Below, one piece after another: positions 1 to 10,639 of a DNA stretch of 64,000 bases. The notes beneath the pieces are model-generated. The model saw only the letters and a list, made by a program, of their open reading frames with translations. It did not search any database and was not told the DNA's origin. The position numbers and the translations under genes are program-made. How positions within the stretch are numbered: position 1 is the stretch's first letter; the number at the start of each line of letters is the position of its first letter. The DNA is from Montifringilla adamsi. Its lineage: Eukaryota > Chordata > Aves > Passeriformes > Passeridae. Location: the NCBI GenBank assembly GCA_017590115.1, contig JAGGNK010007537.1:62001-126000 (forward strand), in the 5' to 3' direction.

Positions 1-59
1 GCAGGCTCCTATCAAACCATTTCTCCAGGCCTCTCTGTACCCCAGTCCTGCCCTCCAGT

Positions 60-330
60 ATACACATTACTGGTTTGGTATTGCCCCCCAGTTGCCTGAG
101 GCCACCCCCTACCCATCATCCAGTGCACTGATGAAGGCTCCAAGGAGCAAAAACCCCAGGATCAACCCTTCAGCAACTGCCAGGAGAACAAGGGCATTAC
201 TGACACCCACTGCAGCCCTCACACCAATCAGGTTTTCCACCACACTCTTCTCCTCCTCTCCTGACCTCATATATCCCCACTTTGCCAGTGAGGAGACCAT
301 AGAGAACCAAGTCCCAGACCTGAAATGTTC
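60..330 (-). other. Possible membrane-segment exon, unidentified
   Basis: Read on the minus strand, an acceptor-like 'catttcag' near 320 is followed by an open frame to about 112, where a GT donor-like 'gtaggg' occurs. The frame encodes a charged stretch (SGEEEKSVVEN) followed by about 30 hydrophobic residues (ALVLLAVAEGLILGFLLL), which would form one transmembrane helix. I do not recognise the protein. An upstream exon-like ORF at 653-760 does not join in frame with it. It may be an exon of a gene that continues off the left edge, or chance. Confidence 0.2.
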
Positions 331-639
331 ATTGTGATGTCCCCCGTTGCTTTCCCCTTATTCACAGCCCATTGTTGCCACAGCAGCAGGCAAGTCAGAC
401 AGGCATCACCTGCCCTTGGCCAATCCTGCCTGGCTTTCCCCACCCGCTCTGGATGGTCGCATGCCCAGGAGGTGTGCTACACCTTCTTCCTGGTATCAAG
501 GCTGGACAACAAAGCTCAGCTCCGGACAGGTGACGTAGGAATAAGAAAGGGCAAAACAGGAGCCAGCAGCAAATAGTGGCAGAGGCAAAGGGCAGCCAGG
601 AAAACTAAGAGAGTGCTCAGAGGGACAGCAATGACACTA

Positions 640-1150
640 TCTTAACCTACCTTCACCAAACCACCCCCATGGAAGGCACCAGAAGTGGGCTGGAAGGCTG
701 GTACTGACGTCCCCTTGTTGAGGAACACCTCTGCTTGCAAGCTGGGCTTGCAAGGCACGGCTGCAGATGCAGATGGAAAAGCAGATTGAGCTTGGGGTGG
801 GAGCCCGAGGCAAGAGCTGTGAACTGCCAACCTTTGGGATAGCAAAGGGCAGGAGGATGAGTGGTGCCAGACAGATAGACACAGCAGGAGCTAGGAACTG
901 CTGACCTTTTGTATAATGAAGGAGGGAGGACAAAAGCAAGGTAGATGGACACAGACAGAGGGCAGGAGAAGACAAGGAGGAGCAAGGCTTGAGCACAAGC
1001 AGACATTGAGGGGATAAAAGCCCAGGTGTTCCTTTGTTGGGAATCCCTCCTCAGAGGAACCATCTCCAGCTGTTTCTGTGTTACTGTGCTGTGAATAAAT
1101 GGCTTTTTGGAATGAGACATCTGAGACTCTTCCGTGGGAAACCTGTGACA
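640..1150 (+). mobile_element. Candidate solo LTR of an endogenous retrovirus
   Basis: The segment has the layout of a retroviral LTR. Two imperfect direct repeats of roughly 70 bases lie near 805-860 and 885-935 (U3-like). A TATA-like 'gataaaag' is at about 1012, and a polyadenylation signal 'aataaa' lies about 80 bases further on at 1094, followed by a T-rich stretch. Ends and target-site duplication could not be fixed, so the family is unknown. No gag, pol or env coding remains are visible. A non-retroviral promoter is the alternative. Confidence 0.35.
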
Positions 1151-1199
1151 AGATGAGTGCCCATGGGCATAGTCCCACCGCCATCGCCCAGCGCTCACC

Positions 1200-2270
1200 C
1201 TGTGCTGCGGTATCCCTGTGGCAGTGAACCCAGGCTGGCCACTGTCAGCACCAGCCCCAGCAGCAGGTCCTTGTAGGGAATGTCATCCTCACTGGGGTCT
1301 GCAGGGCACAGGAGAGCAGCGAGCAGGGGCCTCAGCAAACTGCGGGCCAGCGTAGGCCCCACTCCGGGCCATGCAGGTGGCTCAGCAGCAGCAGTCCAGG
1401 AAGGAACCCAGCCCTGTCCTTCTCCATTGTGGTCAGGTGGCAGAGTGTGGCTAAGACCATACTGTGTGGAGACACATCTTCATATGCAGAAAAGCAGAAG
1501 TAGTTGCTTTATTTGCAAAAAGTGCGTTTTTTCCTGCATATGTTCTCCTTTTAGGGGGTGGGGTGCGAATGAGCTCCCTCCTGCTCAGCATCTTCTGTGT
1601 TCAGGTCCCCAGGTTGTGAAGAGCCCAAGCCCCTGGGTGCAGGCACAGCAGGGATACCCTTCTCCATGCATCACCTTCCTCCTCCCAGTCCTACTCAGGC
1701 TGACAGGCTGCACTGGCTGGGGGACTTGATCTTTTGCAAGGGAGGGAGTCCCAGCAAGGTCTGTGCCAGAGCTTCAGGCTGCTGGAGCAACCCAGTGGTC
1801 TATACCGAAACCAGAACAGCCTCTGGGACCAAACAACTCCAAATCAAGCCCTAGCAGGCCTTTTAGGCTCTCACACAGAACCCAGCCTCAAAGCAAAGCG
1901 AGGATGTTTGCTGGAGCCTCTTCAGACTGGGCAGGCACCAGGAAACCAGCTGCTGCCCAGCCCAAATCCTCCGTGGGACTGCAGAGGCAAAGGGTCACTC
2001 CCCAGCAGCACAACCCAAGAAGCAAAAGCCCCAGGCAACCACCACAATCAGAAAGCCCAGAGCTTCCATGGGACCTGTGCCAACCTGCACAGGAGCTGCA
2101 GCTGAACACTGCAGTTGGACCGTGGGGATGCCTGGATTCCTGCTGGCTCAATGCTGGCTCCTAGCCACAAGATGCAATTTCCCACTTGTAAGTGATGCCA
2201 CTGAGTCTAAAAGCTGGAGGGTGCACCTCCATCCTACCCCCACATCCCAAATCCAGCTGCAGTTACTGTC
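1200..2270. other. Intergenic, no gene recognised
   Basis: This stretch lies downstream of the CD72-like gene. ORFs on both strands lack homology that I can recognise, and none has splice-site support. Confidence 0.5.
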
Positions 2271-2274
2271 AAAA

Positions 2275-2280
2275 TTTATT
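2275..2280 (-). other. Polyadenylation signal of the CD72-like gene
   Basis: Plus-strand 'tttatt' is AATAAA on the minus strand, about 120 bases beyond the stop codon of the lectin-like gene. Confidence 0.6.
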
Positions 2281-2401
2281 GGCAAAGTGCAGAGTTCTGG
2301 AGGGTAAAGAGGGCCAGGAGGCAGCGGAGCCTGGGAATGCCCATGCACTGGGGCCAGGCAGGGAACAGGGTGGTGGCACAGGCTGGGTGTCACCATGGCC
2401 A

Positions 2402-5379
2402 TCAGGGCCTCACACAGCTGTAGGTGGTGTTCCCCCAGAGGAAGGCAGGAGGTGAGGACTGGAGCCACTGCACGGTGGCTGCACTCTGCTTGCAGACCCA
2501 TCTGAGGGCTTCTGTGCAGGCACCACCGAAAAGTCCCAAGCCTGACACCCTGCCACAGGCCTGGAAAGACCTGGTGTAGCGCTGGACTGGGAAGGTCCTG
2601 CAAGGGAGAGAGTGGGCTGAGATGGATGGGCAGGAAGAACTGAGACTGTCCCATCAGCAGCACTGCAGCCAGGGATCAGGCACTGCACAGGGATGCCGTG
2701 GGGGCAAAGTTCACCCTCCCCATGGAGCACAGTCTCCTGTCAGCATCCTCCCACTTAGGCCACATGCCCTGATGCCCCTACCCCATCACTCTCAAAGCAC
2801 CACCAGGTCAATCCTAGCAGGGCTCAGCACTGACCAAACTGGGATCCTGCTTTTGCAGAATCCCCTACAGTCCCTCAACCAGGCAGAGTGTGGGCACCAG
2901 GGCCAGTCCCCTGCTAAAAATGCCCCTTCCCTAAAATGCCCTTCTTCCTGGGAAGAAAAGAGGTAGCCAAAAATGGGTCACATCCCCGCATGCCTGTCCC
3001 CATCACCACCCCGAGCCCTGATGATGGACCTTCAACACACCTAGCTGGGAACAAGCTGATAGCCTCACCATTCCAGTGTGGTGCCGTCCAGCCACTTCCA
3101 CTCAGACCTAAAGCCGTCCTGCTTCAGCCCCACGTGAAAGGCATCCATGTTAGCTGTGCGCACCAGGAAAGCCTAGCACAGGAGAGGACCCACATGAGCC
3201 CCCTGGGGGGACACCCAGCCCAGCCACACGGTTAGTGATGGGGGCTGTGCTGTACGGGCACAGCACTGCCAGCTGCCTCCCTGCCTGGAGGCTTTGCTAG
3301 GATTTGGGCACATGGGCGGGAAGCTGAGACAATGCTGTGTGAGGGTGACTGCTGAGGGACCGTGGGGTGGCCACCAGGACAGCCCAGTGCTCACAGGGAG
3401 TTGGTGGTGTGCACTCACCAGGGTGGTGTTGGCTTGGATGGTGACCAGCTGTGCCCCTCTGGAGCAGCAGTCCTCTCTGCTCTGCTCCCAGTTCTTTTTG
3501 GCAGAGGAGAAGTAGTAGCACTGCCCCGCATCCCAGAGCCAGCCGACCGGGCAAAACTGGCATTGCCCTGCACACCAGAAACACAGCAGTGGGATGGGGC
3601 AGCTGGCCAGGGCTGCCACCAGCCCCCAGCCCAAGGGACCAGGAGAGTGACAGCAGGCAGCCAGGGCACCGACTAACCCATCTGTTCGTATGTCTGCCCC
3701 ACAGAGACCACTCTGCATTCGCCCTCCTATGTGAGCCCAGCTCCAACTTTCCAGTCCCAGAGCCCTGGGAATAGGAGTTAGTTACAGGAACATGCTGGCA
3801 CTGAGTAGGGCAGGGAGCTGCAGGTTTGGGGAGGTGATACAAACACAGCTGACAAAGTGCTGGGGACTCAGATAAGGTTTCAGCTGCACCAGAAGCTGAT
3901 GTCATCTGGCACAGGGATGCTGGTGGCATCCATGAGCCTGGTGCTGGTGATGTGCCCAGGTAACACTGAGCTGTCTGGGGTCATCTCTTCTAAAGGGGTC
4001 TCAGCAGTTCAGCCTGTTCAGCAGTGCTGTGGCAGCTCTCCACACAAAAAGCTGGGGGACGGGCAGTAAAGATGAAGGAATATGTAGGGATAGAGCTCAG
4101 GGAAACATCCTTGACTAGGGACAAATCCTGCAGCTTGAAAGCAGCAGTAAGCCCTCTCCAAACCTTACCCAGGAGCCCACCAGGCTCTCTTACCTTCCTG
4201 TGTCTGTCTCCCATAGCTGGGGCTCTCCTCTATTTTCCAGAGGCCATCTGTGCAGCTTGTTTGTTGTTGCACTAGATCTACAGCAGAAGAGCACAGGTGT
4301 GTCTTAGCAACCCTGGGCTCCCGCTTCCAGCAGCACCCAGTGTCCCCTCCCACAGGACAGCCTCATGGCTGTGGGTGAGGTGTCCCCTGCTTTAGGTACA
4401 CCAAGCCTGCCAAGGTCCTTGCAGATTTTGCACTGCTTGGGAGCCCTCCATGCAACAGGCTTTCGGGGAAGGCGCTGCTGTCTTTCAGTGTCAGCATCAG
4501 TGCCCTCCCTCACGCCTTTCTTTCATTGCCACCTGATGGAGTGGTTTTCCCCAAGCCCACGCTGTCGCCCCAGCTTCCTTTTCCAGCCACGTAGGTGGTG
4601 TCTGCCTCACCAATTTTCCTGCTTGCCCCAGAACCCACCATGCCCTCAGCCCCAGGCAGAAGCGCCCAGCCCCATGGGGAAGCTACAGCTCAGTCTGTTA
4701 GTACACAAGTGCTATGGTGCCAGCCCTGACCCCAGGACCCCCTCTGCAGAGATGGCTGGTACTTACAGTGGAAACTCAGGCTGACAAGGATGATTTGTGC
4801 CAGTAGGAGCGCCAGGGAGAGGAGACCCAGGCTGAGGGCTGTCCAGAGCCAGGGCAGGCGCACTCGCTGCTGAGGAGCTGAGAAAAGGAGTTAACAAACA
4901 CCGTGGTGGGGGGGGGCGGGAAGGGAGAGTTTGGAGGGAGCAGTGGGGAACCTTGAGCCAGGAAATGTCTGTGAATCCCAGGTGGGATGCCAGGAGGCAG
5001 TGGGGGAGCCTGGAAAACTGGGGAAGAACCTGTTTGCAGCAGCTCGATTGTCCTAGAAATTATCTCCCTGCACGAAATGCTTGGTGGGGAGAGGAGAGGA
5101 AAAGTGTCTGTGCTGTGGCATGGGGGTGCAGTGGACATTCCCTGCCTTTGAGCCCCTCCTGTCCCCCACCCCAAGACCAGGCAGTCTGCAACAGTGCTGG
5201 AGAAGAGCTGTTTGAGAGAGGACACCCAAAAAGAGTGAGTAGGGGGAGCGGGACTGGGAGGACACTTCTGGGGAAGGCAAGGGGCTGCAGGAGGGCAGGG
5301 AACCCACTGAGAGAGTTGGGGAGCCATTACCTGGTGTGGGGGGAAAGCGCAGGTCGGCATACATGACACCCTCTTCCAT
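2402..5379 (-). CDS. CD72: CD72-like C-type lectin receptor with N-terminal ITIM
   Basis: Six exons join in phase: 5331-5379, 4767-4877, 4194-4277, 3419-3567, 3069-3172, 2402-2597, giving 230 residues. The start ATG at 5379 gives MEEGVMYADLRF, matching the first ITIM of mammalian CD72 (ITYADLRF), a SHP-1 docking site that restrains B-cell receptor signalling. Residues about 25-52 form a type II transmembrane helix (SLGLLSLALLLAQIILV). A short stalk follows (YLVQQQ), then a C-type lectin-like domain from about residue 82: CPVGWLWDAGQCYYF, NWEQSREDC, FHVGLKQDGF, WKWLDGT, and a terminal GGACTEALRWVC. The Ca-dependent sugar-binding EPN and WND motifs are absent, as in CD72 and NK-type receptors. 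Human CD72 has about 359 residues; the difference is mostly the coiled-coil stalk and the second tyrosine motif. Another ITIM-bearing lectin receptor is the alternative, but the YADLRF motif and the 9p13-type neighbourhood favour CD72. Confidence 0.72.
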
Positions 5380-5689
5380 GCCTTCCTTGGTCTCCTGCTC
5401 TGCAGCCCACAGGGGCAGCGACAGCGCTTTCCCAGCCCAGCCTCGCAGACGGGTGTGATGCAAAATGGAAAGTGTCACTTCCTGGTGGGGTCCCCAGAGG
5501 CACCACCTGGCACAAAACCCGGGGGGCTGGTGGGGTTGCCAGACACTTGGGGCGAGGGGCAGCCCTGTTGAGGCCAGCATCCCGGCATCCCAGCAGGAGG
5601 GAAGCGCACGCTCCTGGCTGTGGGGCTGCAGGCAGTGGGAATGGCTGCTGGCTCAGACAGGCAGCCAGGGCTGGGCTAGGCAGCCACGT

Positions 5690-5885
5690 CATGGAGTTGT
5701 GAAGGACCTGAAAGGTCATCTCATCCCGAGTCCCCTGCCAAGGACAGGGATAGATACCCTCCACTAGACCAGGGTGTTCAGAGCCCCATCCAACCTGACT
5801 TTGAACACTTCCAGGGATGGAGAACCACCCTTCCTTGGATAACCTCTGCCAGTGCCTCACAACTTTCACCATAGTTTCTTCCTAA
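5690..5885 (-). mobile_element. CR1 retrotransposon fragment
   Basis: Read on the minus strand, the sequence matches the familiar CR1 3' region (ggaagtgttcaaagtcaggt, then tggatggggctctgaacacc, and later tcctttcaggtcc). It is a 5'-truncated fragment beside two other CR1 pieces. Confidence 0.7.
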
Positions 5886-5924
5886 AGCAAGAAAAGTCAT
5901 ATGGGAAGCAGCTGAGGTCACTTT

Positions 5925-6089
5925 GTTTGTTCAAGCCTGGAGAAAAGGAGACTGCGGGGAGACCTCGTCACAGTCTACAAGAGGAAGCAGAGGGGCAGAC
6001 ACTGATCTCTTCTCTCTGGTGACCAGTGACAGGTGCCAGGAAGGGTTTAGGTTATTATTATTATTATATTAGGGAAAGGTTTATATTAC

Positions 6090-6133
<44 letters not shown>

Positions 6134-6462
6134 TACTACTACAACTACTACTACTATTATTATTACTATTATTATTGTTGTTGTTGTTTTGTTGTTTTTG
6201 TTTTTGTTGTTATTGTTATTATTGTTATTATTATATTAGGGAAAGGTTTCTCACCCAGAGGGTGGTTGGGCTCTGGAACAGGCTTCCCAGGGAAGTGATC
6301 ACAGCACCAAATCCGACAGAGTTCAGGAAGTATTTGGACAATGTTCTCAGGCATACAGGGGGATTGTTGGGGGTGTCCTGTGCAAAGGGTTGGACTTTGA
6401 TGATCCCAGCGTGTCCCCTCCATCTCAGGAAATTCTGTGATTATGTGATGAATATCTAAGCT
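5925..6462 (+). mobile_element. CR1 retrotransposon 3' end split by a TTA microsatellite
   Basis: Plus-strand sequence follows the avian CR1 consensus: 'gcctggagaaaaggagactg', 'gggagacctcgtcac', then 'gggtggttgggctctgg' and 'aacaggcttcccaggg', ending in 'attctgtgattatgtga'. Its middle is replaced by about 190 bases of TTA/TTG repeats (6050-6240). Confidence 0.8.
6050..6240. repeat. TTA/TTG/CTA trinucleotide microsatellite
   Basis: Runs of TTA interrupted by CTA and TTG units. A 20-base motif beginning 'ttattatattagggaaag' occurs at both edges (about 6061 and 6229), suggesting duplication of CR1 sequence with expansion between the copies. The tyrosine-rich ORF here is a by-product of the repeat. 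Confidence 0.9.
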
Positions 6463-6474
6463 AAACCTGCCCCC

Positions 6475-6660
6475 TGACAGTCTGAAGCCATTCCTCCTTC
6501 TCCTATCACTACACACCCTTGCAAAATGTCCCACTCCATCTCTCTTTAGTCCTTCTGGTACTGTAAAGCTGCTTAAGGTCTCCCCAGAACCTTCTCTTCT
6601 CCAGGTTGAACAAGCGTGGCTCTCTCGGTCTGATCTGGGCTAGGGACTGCAAGGCTGGGT
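6475..6660 (-). mobile_element. CR1 retrotransposon fragment (inverted)
   Basis: Minus-strand reading contains 'ttcaacctggagaagagaag', 'ttctggggagaccttaagca' and 'tagtgataggagaaggagga', the usual CR1 order. It is oriented opposite to the preceding element. Confidence 0.7.
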
Positions 6661-6733
6661 ATCCTCGGGGCACAGGACACATTCCCTTGCCCCTCTCTCC
6701 AAGGAGCAAGGCCACGGGGTGTTTGCTTAAAGC

Positions 6734-6736
<3 letters not shown>

Positions 6737-6771
<35 letters not shown>
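6737..6771. repeat. Poly-T homopolymer of 35 bases
   Basis: An uninterrupted T run follows the inverted CR1 fragment and precedes the CpG island of the Myb/SANT-like gene. Its length in the assembly is probably unreliable. Confidence 0.9.
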
Positions 6772-6773
<2 letters not shown>

Positions 6774-6849
6774 ATGGGGCTGCAGCTGCATCTCAGCCCT
6801 GGAAAATGGGAGAGTTGGGGGGCTCCTTCCCCTGCCTCAGCCTCCGTGA

Positions 6850-7307
6850 TGCCGAGATGGCCACCCCTGCCGAGCCCTCGTTCGGGGGAGCGGCAGAGAG
6901 CCCGGGAGCCTGCAGCCAGGCACCGAGCCCGCTCCGAGCGGCGGCTCTCGCTGCGGGAGGATATCTCGCCCCGGACTACGTTTCCCAGCGGCTCCTCCCG
7001 GGGCTGCACATGCTCCATGCGGCTCCGGGCGCCTCCCGGCAGCTCCCGGCGCGGCGCCCGCTGCGGCGCAAGGCCGGTCGGTGCGGCTCCCGGTGCGGCT
7101 CCCGGCGCGGCTCTCGGTGTGACCGGCGCGGATCCCGGGGCAGCCACCGGGGCGGCTCCCGGCGGTTCCCTGTGCAGCTCCCGGCGCGGTTCCCGGAGCG
7201 CCTCCCGGCGGGGCATCCTCCCGGTGCGCCCTCGGGAGCGCCCGGCCGAGCCCCGGCGCCGGCCCCGGCCCGAGCCATCCCGGGCACCCCCGCCTCGGGC
7301 CGGCAGC
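6850..7307 (+). promoter_or_regulatory. CpG-island promoter / 5' UTR of the Myb/SANT-like gene
   Basis: Very GC-rich and CpG-rich, with a degenerate short tandem motif 'cggctcccggcgcgg' from about 7030 to 7270. No TATA box. It ends directly at the chosen start codon of the next gene. Confidence 0.6.
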
Positions 7308-10041
7308 ATGCCCCGCGGGCGAGCCTGGACGCAGGCGGAGGTCAGCAGCCTGCTGTCGCTGGTGGGGGGCTCGGGGGAGGCCGCGCTGCTCATGGCCTCC
7401 ACGTCGCGACCCAACGAGGCGCTCTGGCGGGAGATCTCCCGGGGTCTGGCGGCGGCCGGCTACGGGCGCAGCGTGGCCCAGTGCCGCTCCAAGTGGAAGG
7501 CGCTCAAGCAGGCTTTCCACTCGGAGCGGGAGACGCGCCGCAGGGCAGGACACCACTCGCCCCGGCTGCCGCCGCACTACCGAGCCATGAAGAGCATCTG
7601 GAAGGCGGCCGGGCGGCCCGTCTTTGGCGAGCGGAGGATGCCAGGTGGGTGCCGGGTCTGGCTTGTGGGCTTAGCAGGGTGGCTGGATGTGGGGTGCTGG
7701 TGGAGCACCGGTGCTGCGTGGACACCCAGGGTGTGTTGATGGTCTTTCTCTTCCCCTAGACGTGGTGAAGCTGCCCTCCAGAAGGCGCAGGTCAGCCCTT
7801 GCCACATGCTCTCCATCCTCACCAGAGCCACCAGGTACCCGTGAGCTCAGGCAGCTGGAGTGGGGCTTGTTCTGGCTGCGAGGTGGTGGACACCCCTGTT
7901 GCTCCAGTTGCTGAAGCTCCTTTCTGCACCCCTTCTCCTCCTTCTACAGAGCACGGCGTTGGCAGGGACACCCCCAGGATGCTGCTGTCACCGATGCTGC
8001 AGTGTGCGAAGGACGAGCCAGAGAGTCGTAAGTACTGAGCTGCCCTGCTGCACCGAGCTGCGTGGCCATGCCTCCAGCCCAAGCCCATGCCAGCATGATG
8101 GGAATGGGAGGCTGAGAGGATCACGGGATCCATCACATGCCCCTCAGCAGGGCTGGTCAACGATGGGTGTGTTTGGACTTCTGTCTCCACAGGCTTTGGC
8201 TCCAAACCAGCCCCAGAGCATGTGGGGATGGGGGTGGCTGGGATAGGGCAGGAGGGGGTCCCAGCCTGAGGGCATGGCAAGGCTGCTGTCTGCCCTATGG
8301 CAGATCATGAGGCAAGAGGTCTGGAAGGGGCAGTGGCCCTGATACAGCACAGGGATCTCGTGGCTGGTGGCACTGCAGGGCATGTGACTCCATTCCTTCA
8401 GCAGCTCCTGGCTCCTCATTGGCACAGTAACACCATAAAGCTTCAGATGAGTTTGGGCTGTGTGTAAGGACAGAGCTGCCTGCAGCTCCCCTGCCCTTCA
8501 GCCCACCCACATGTGTAACCTGCAGACCCCTCACTGTTCTCACTCCTGGGGATTTGGCACTGAGGTGATGCAGGATACATCCCTGAGTCTGGTTTGCTTG
8601 GGCGCCCCAGCCATCTTCCCACACTGGGTAACTACCTTCTGTCTCCCCAAATTCCCCCTGCAGTTTCAAGTGGATGTGGGATTCTCCTTCTCTTCCAGTC
8701 CTAGTCTGTTGTGTAGCGTTGCTGCGCGCTGCTCCGCCGCTGCTGCCTTCCAGCCCAGAGGTGGCTGCATTGCAGTGGTGGGTGAGTGACTCCTGCTTTT
8801 GTACCTTCGGGGCCCTGCAGGGCGCTCTGGAGCTGTGGCTAGGGCATGTCAGGCTGAGGGGCTGGCCGGGGCAAGCCGGGCAGGCCCCAGGCTGGTGGTG
8901 ATCCACCAGCAGGTCCCTTCAGAAGGCGTATCTCTCCTCTCTGCTTTCTCCCAGCAGCTGGTGGGGAACACATTGCTGGAGTGCCACCCACACCCCCTGC
9001 CATGCCACGTAAGGCTTTCCTTGCCCTGCTCAGCCCAGTAAACCCCCTCAGCCCCACAAGCAGGGTCTGATATGGTTCTCGTTGCAGACACCGGTTGCTG
9101 CTTCTCTCCCCTCTCCCACCTGGGTGAGTACCATGCCCCAGCTACCATGCTTCTGTGTCCTGGGGCAAGAAGTGGCTGCAGCTCACAGGCTGTGGCTGCA
9201 GCTCACAGGCCGTGTCTGCTCTCCTTCCAGGCTGTCACACTGACCTGAAGCAGGAAGGAGCTGAGGGAAAGGCCAGTAAGTGTTTGCAGCTTTGAGCAAG
9301 TCCTCGTGCTGCAGGGCACAGCTCTGTCCCGTCCTGCCAGTGAGAAGGGCACAGGCTCTGGGAGGCAGTGAGGCAGTGCCTTCCCAGGCCTCTGTGTCAT
9401 AGTCAGGTTAAATTTGGGGCTTGGGTGTCTCCATCACTCTTGTTGTTTGCTCCATGCCAAGCTTTCGTGGCAGGTTTTCCTGGTGAGACGTCCCTGGGGA
9501 TGGGAAGAGGAAACCGAGTGCTGCCGCTGGCTGCTGCAGCCACAGGCTCCCACGGGACAGCAGCCATGAGTGAACAGCCAGCAGCAGGTGAAGATACATC
9601 AGACACAAGCCTGCATGGTGGGTGCTCCCTGCAGCTTCACAGCAGCCTCACAGGGAGCTCTCGGGGCCGTGGTGATGTGCCACTGACCCCTCTCTCACTG
9701 CAGGGTCTGGCGTGGCAGGCTTGCTCCAGAATGTCCAGCAGCTGCTGGTGCAGATCCTGCAGACATCCCGGCAGCAGCAGGCTCTACTGGAGAGCCTGGC
9801 CAGTGACACCGTCTCCCACCTCCACCTCCTCTCCCACAGCCTCGTGCAGGTGGGCGAGACCCTGCATCAACTCCTGCTCCGGCCACAGACCCATCCTGGC
9901 CCCATTGGCCACTATGTTCCCCACGTGCCCCTTTTTGAGGGTGGCTCTGGAGTGCCCTGCTCCCCTGGTGCTCCCCACACTTCCCCAGGTCACAAAGAGG
10001 AGCCTCAGATGTCCCCTGATGCCAGGTGCATCCCCCCCTGA
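7308..10041 (+). CDS. Myb/SANT-like DNA-binding domain protein
   Basis: Eight exons join in phase: 7308-7644, 7760-7834, 7950-8027, 8958-9008, 9088-9123, 9231-9275, 9474-9617, 9704-10041, giving 367 residues. The first exon encodes a trihelix/Myb-SANT-like domain (residues 1-112): tryptophans in RAWTQAEV, EALWREIS and CRSKWKAL, then HYRAMKSIW. This is the pattern of MSANTD and ZSCAN29-type proteins, which bind DNA. The middle is low-complexity Pro/Ser-rich. The last exon holds a leucine/glutamine-rich helix (LLQNVQQLLVQILQTSRQQQ) that probably dimerises as a coiled coil. The start was chosen because MPRGRAWTQAEV places the first helix at the N-terminus; the open frame runs upstream through the CpG island without family similarity. 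Further in-frame exons, such as one near 8697, may be alternative. I do not recognise a named orthologue. Confidence 0.7.
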
Positions 10042-10151
10042 GTGCCACCATCACTGGCCCCAGGAGCAACAGCTTTGCTACCGAGCCATGGCACAAATCT
10101 TTATATCAGAGGTTCCAGATATTTTGAAAGTTTATACTAGAGAGACATTTT

Positions 10152-10157
10152 AATAAA
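10152..10157 (+). other. Polyadenylation signal of the Myb/SANT-like gene
   Basis: AATAAA lies 111 bases after the stop codon in an AT-rich tail. Confidence 0.7.
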
Positions 10158-10639
10158 ATTAAAAATAGCTTTTCTACCAGCGATGGCAACTGACCAATTC
10201 TTTCCCCCTCTCTGGGGAATGTTCCCCTTCTCACTTTCGAGATGAGCATGAGGGGAACTCAGCTATTTACAGACTCAGAGAAACTCCCAACCCACACAGC
10301 ATGGGGCAGATGTACTTCTTCTGCCCTTTACAGCAGCGCCTGGGGTGGGCATCACGCCTTCCTGGGACATGTGCTGCTGTCTGTGGAGCAGAGCAGGGCC
10401 ACTGCCAGGAGGGGAGGCCAGGAAGCCCAGGATGCATCCTTCTCCGAGGGAAGAGGCTGGGGTGGGTGATGCTGTGCTGGGGAAGCAGCATGTGCAGCAG
10501 CCACGGTCCCTTAGTGTCCAGGTCCTTGGCAGGTTTCTTCCAGGGGACAATCTGGGGCTTTCACAGCCGGTACTGTGGGCTTGCCACACGCTCTGGTGAG
10601 GCCCTCCTGCTCCGGGAGGGATCCTCCTGCTTCAGTGCA

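Noticed and set aside
6026..6298. Tyrosine-rich 90-codon ORF
   Set aside because: It is the TTA microsatellite read in frame; no start context or homology.
1..7000. RMRP RNA gene expected near CD72 by human synteny
   Set aside because: No stretch matching the conserved RMRP core was seen; the synteny may break here.
6606..7739. 377-codon plus-strand ORF through the CpG island
   Set aside because: It includes poly-Phe from the poly-T run and Arg/Gly/Ala low complexity. Only the part after 7308 matches a domain family.
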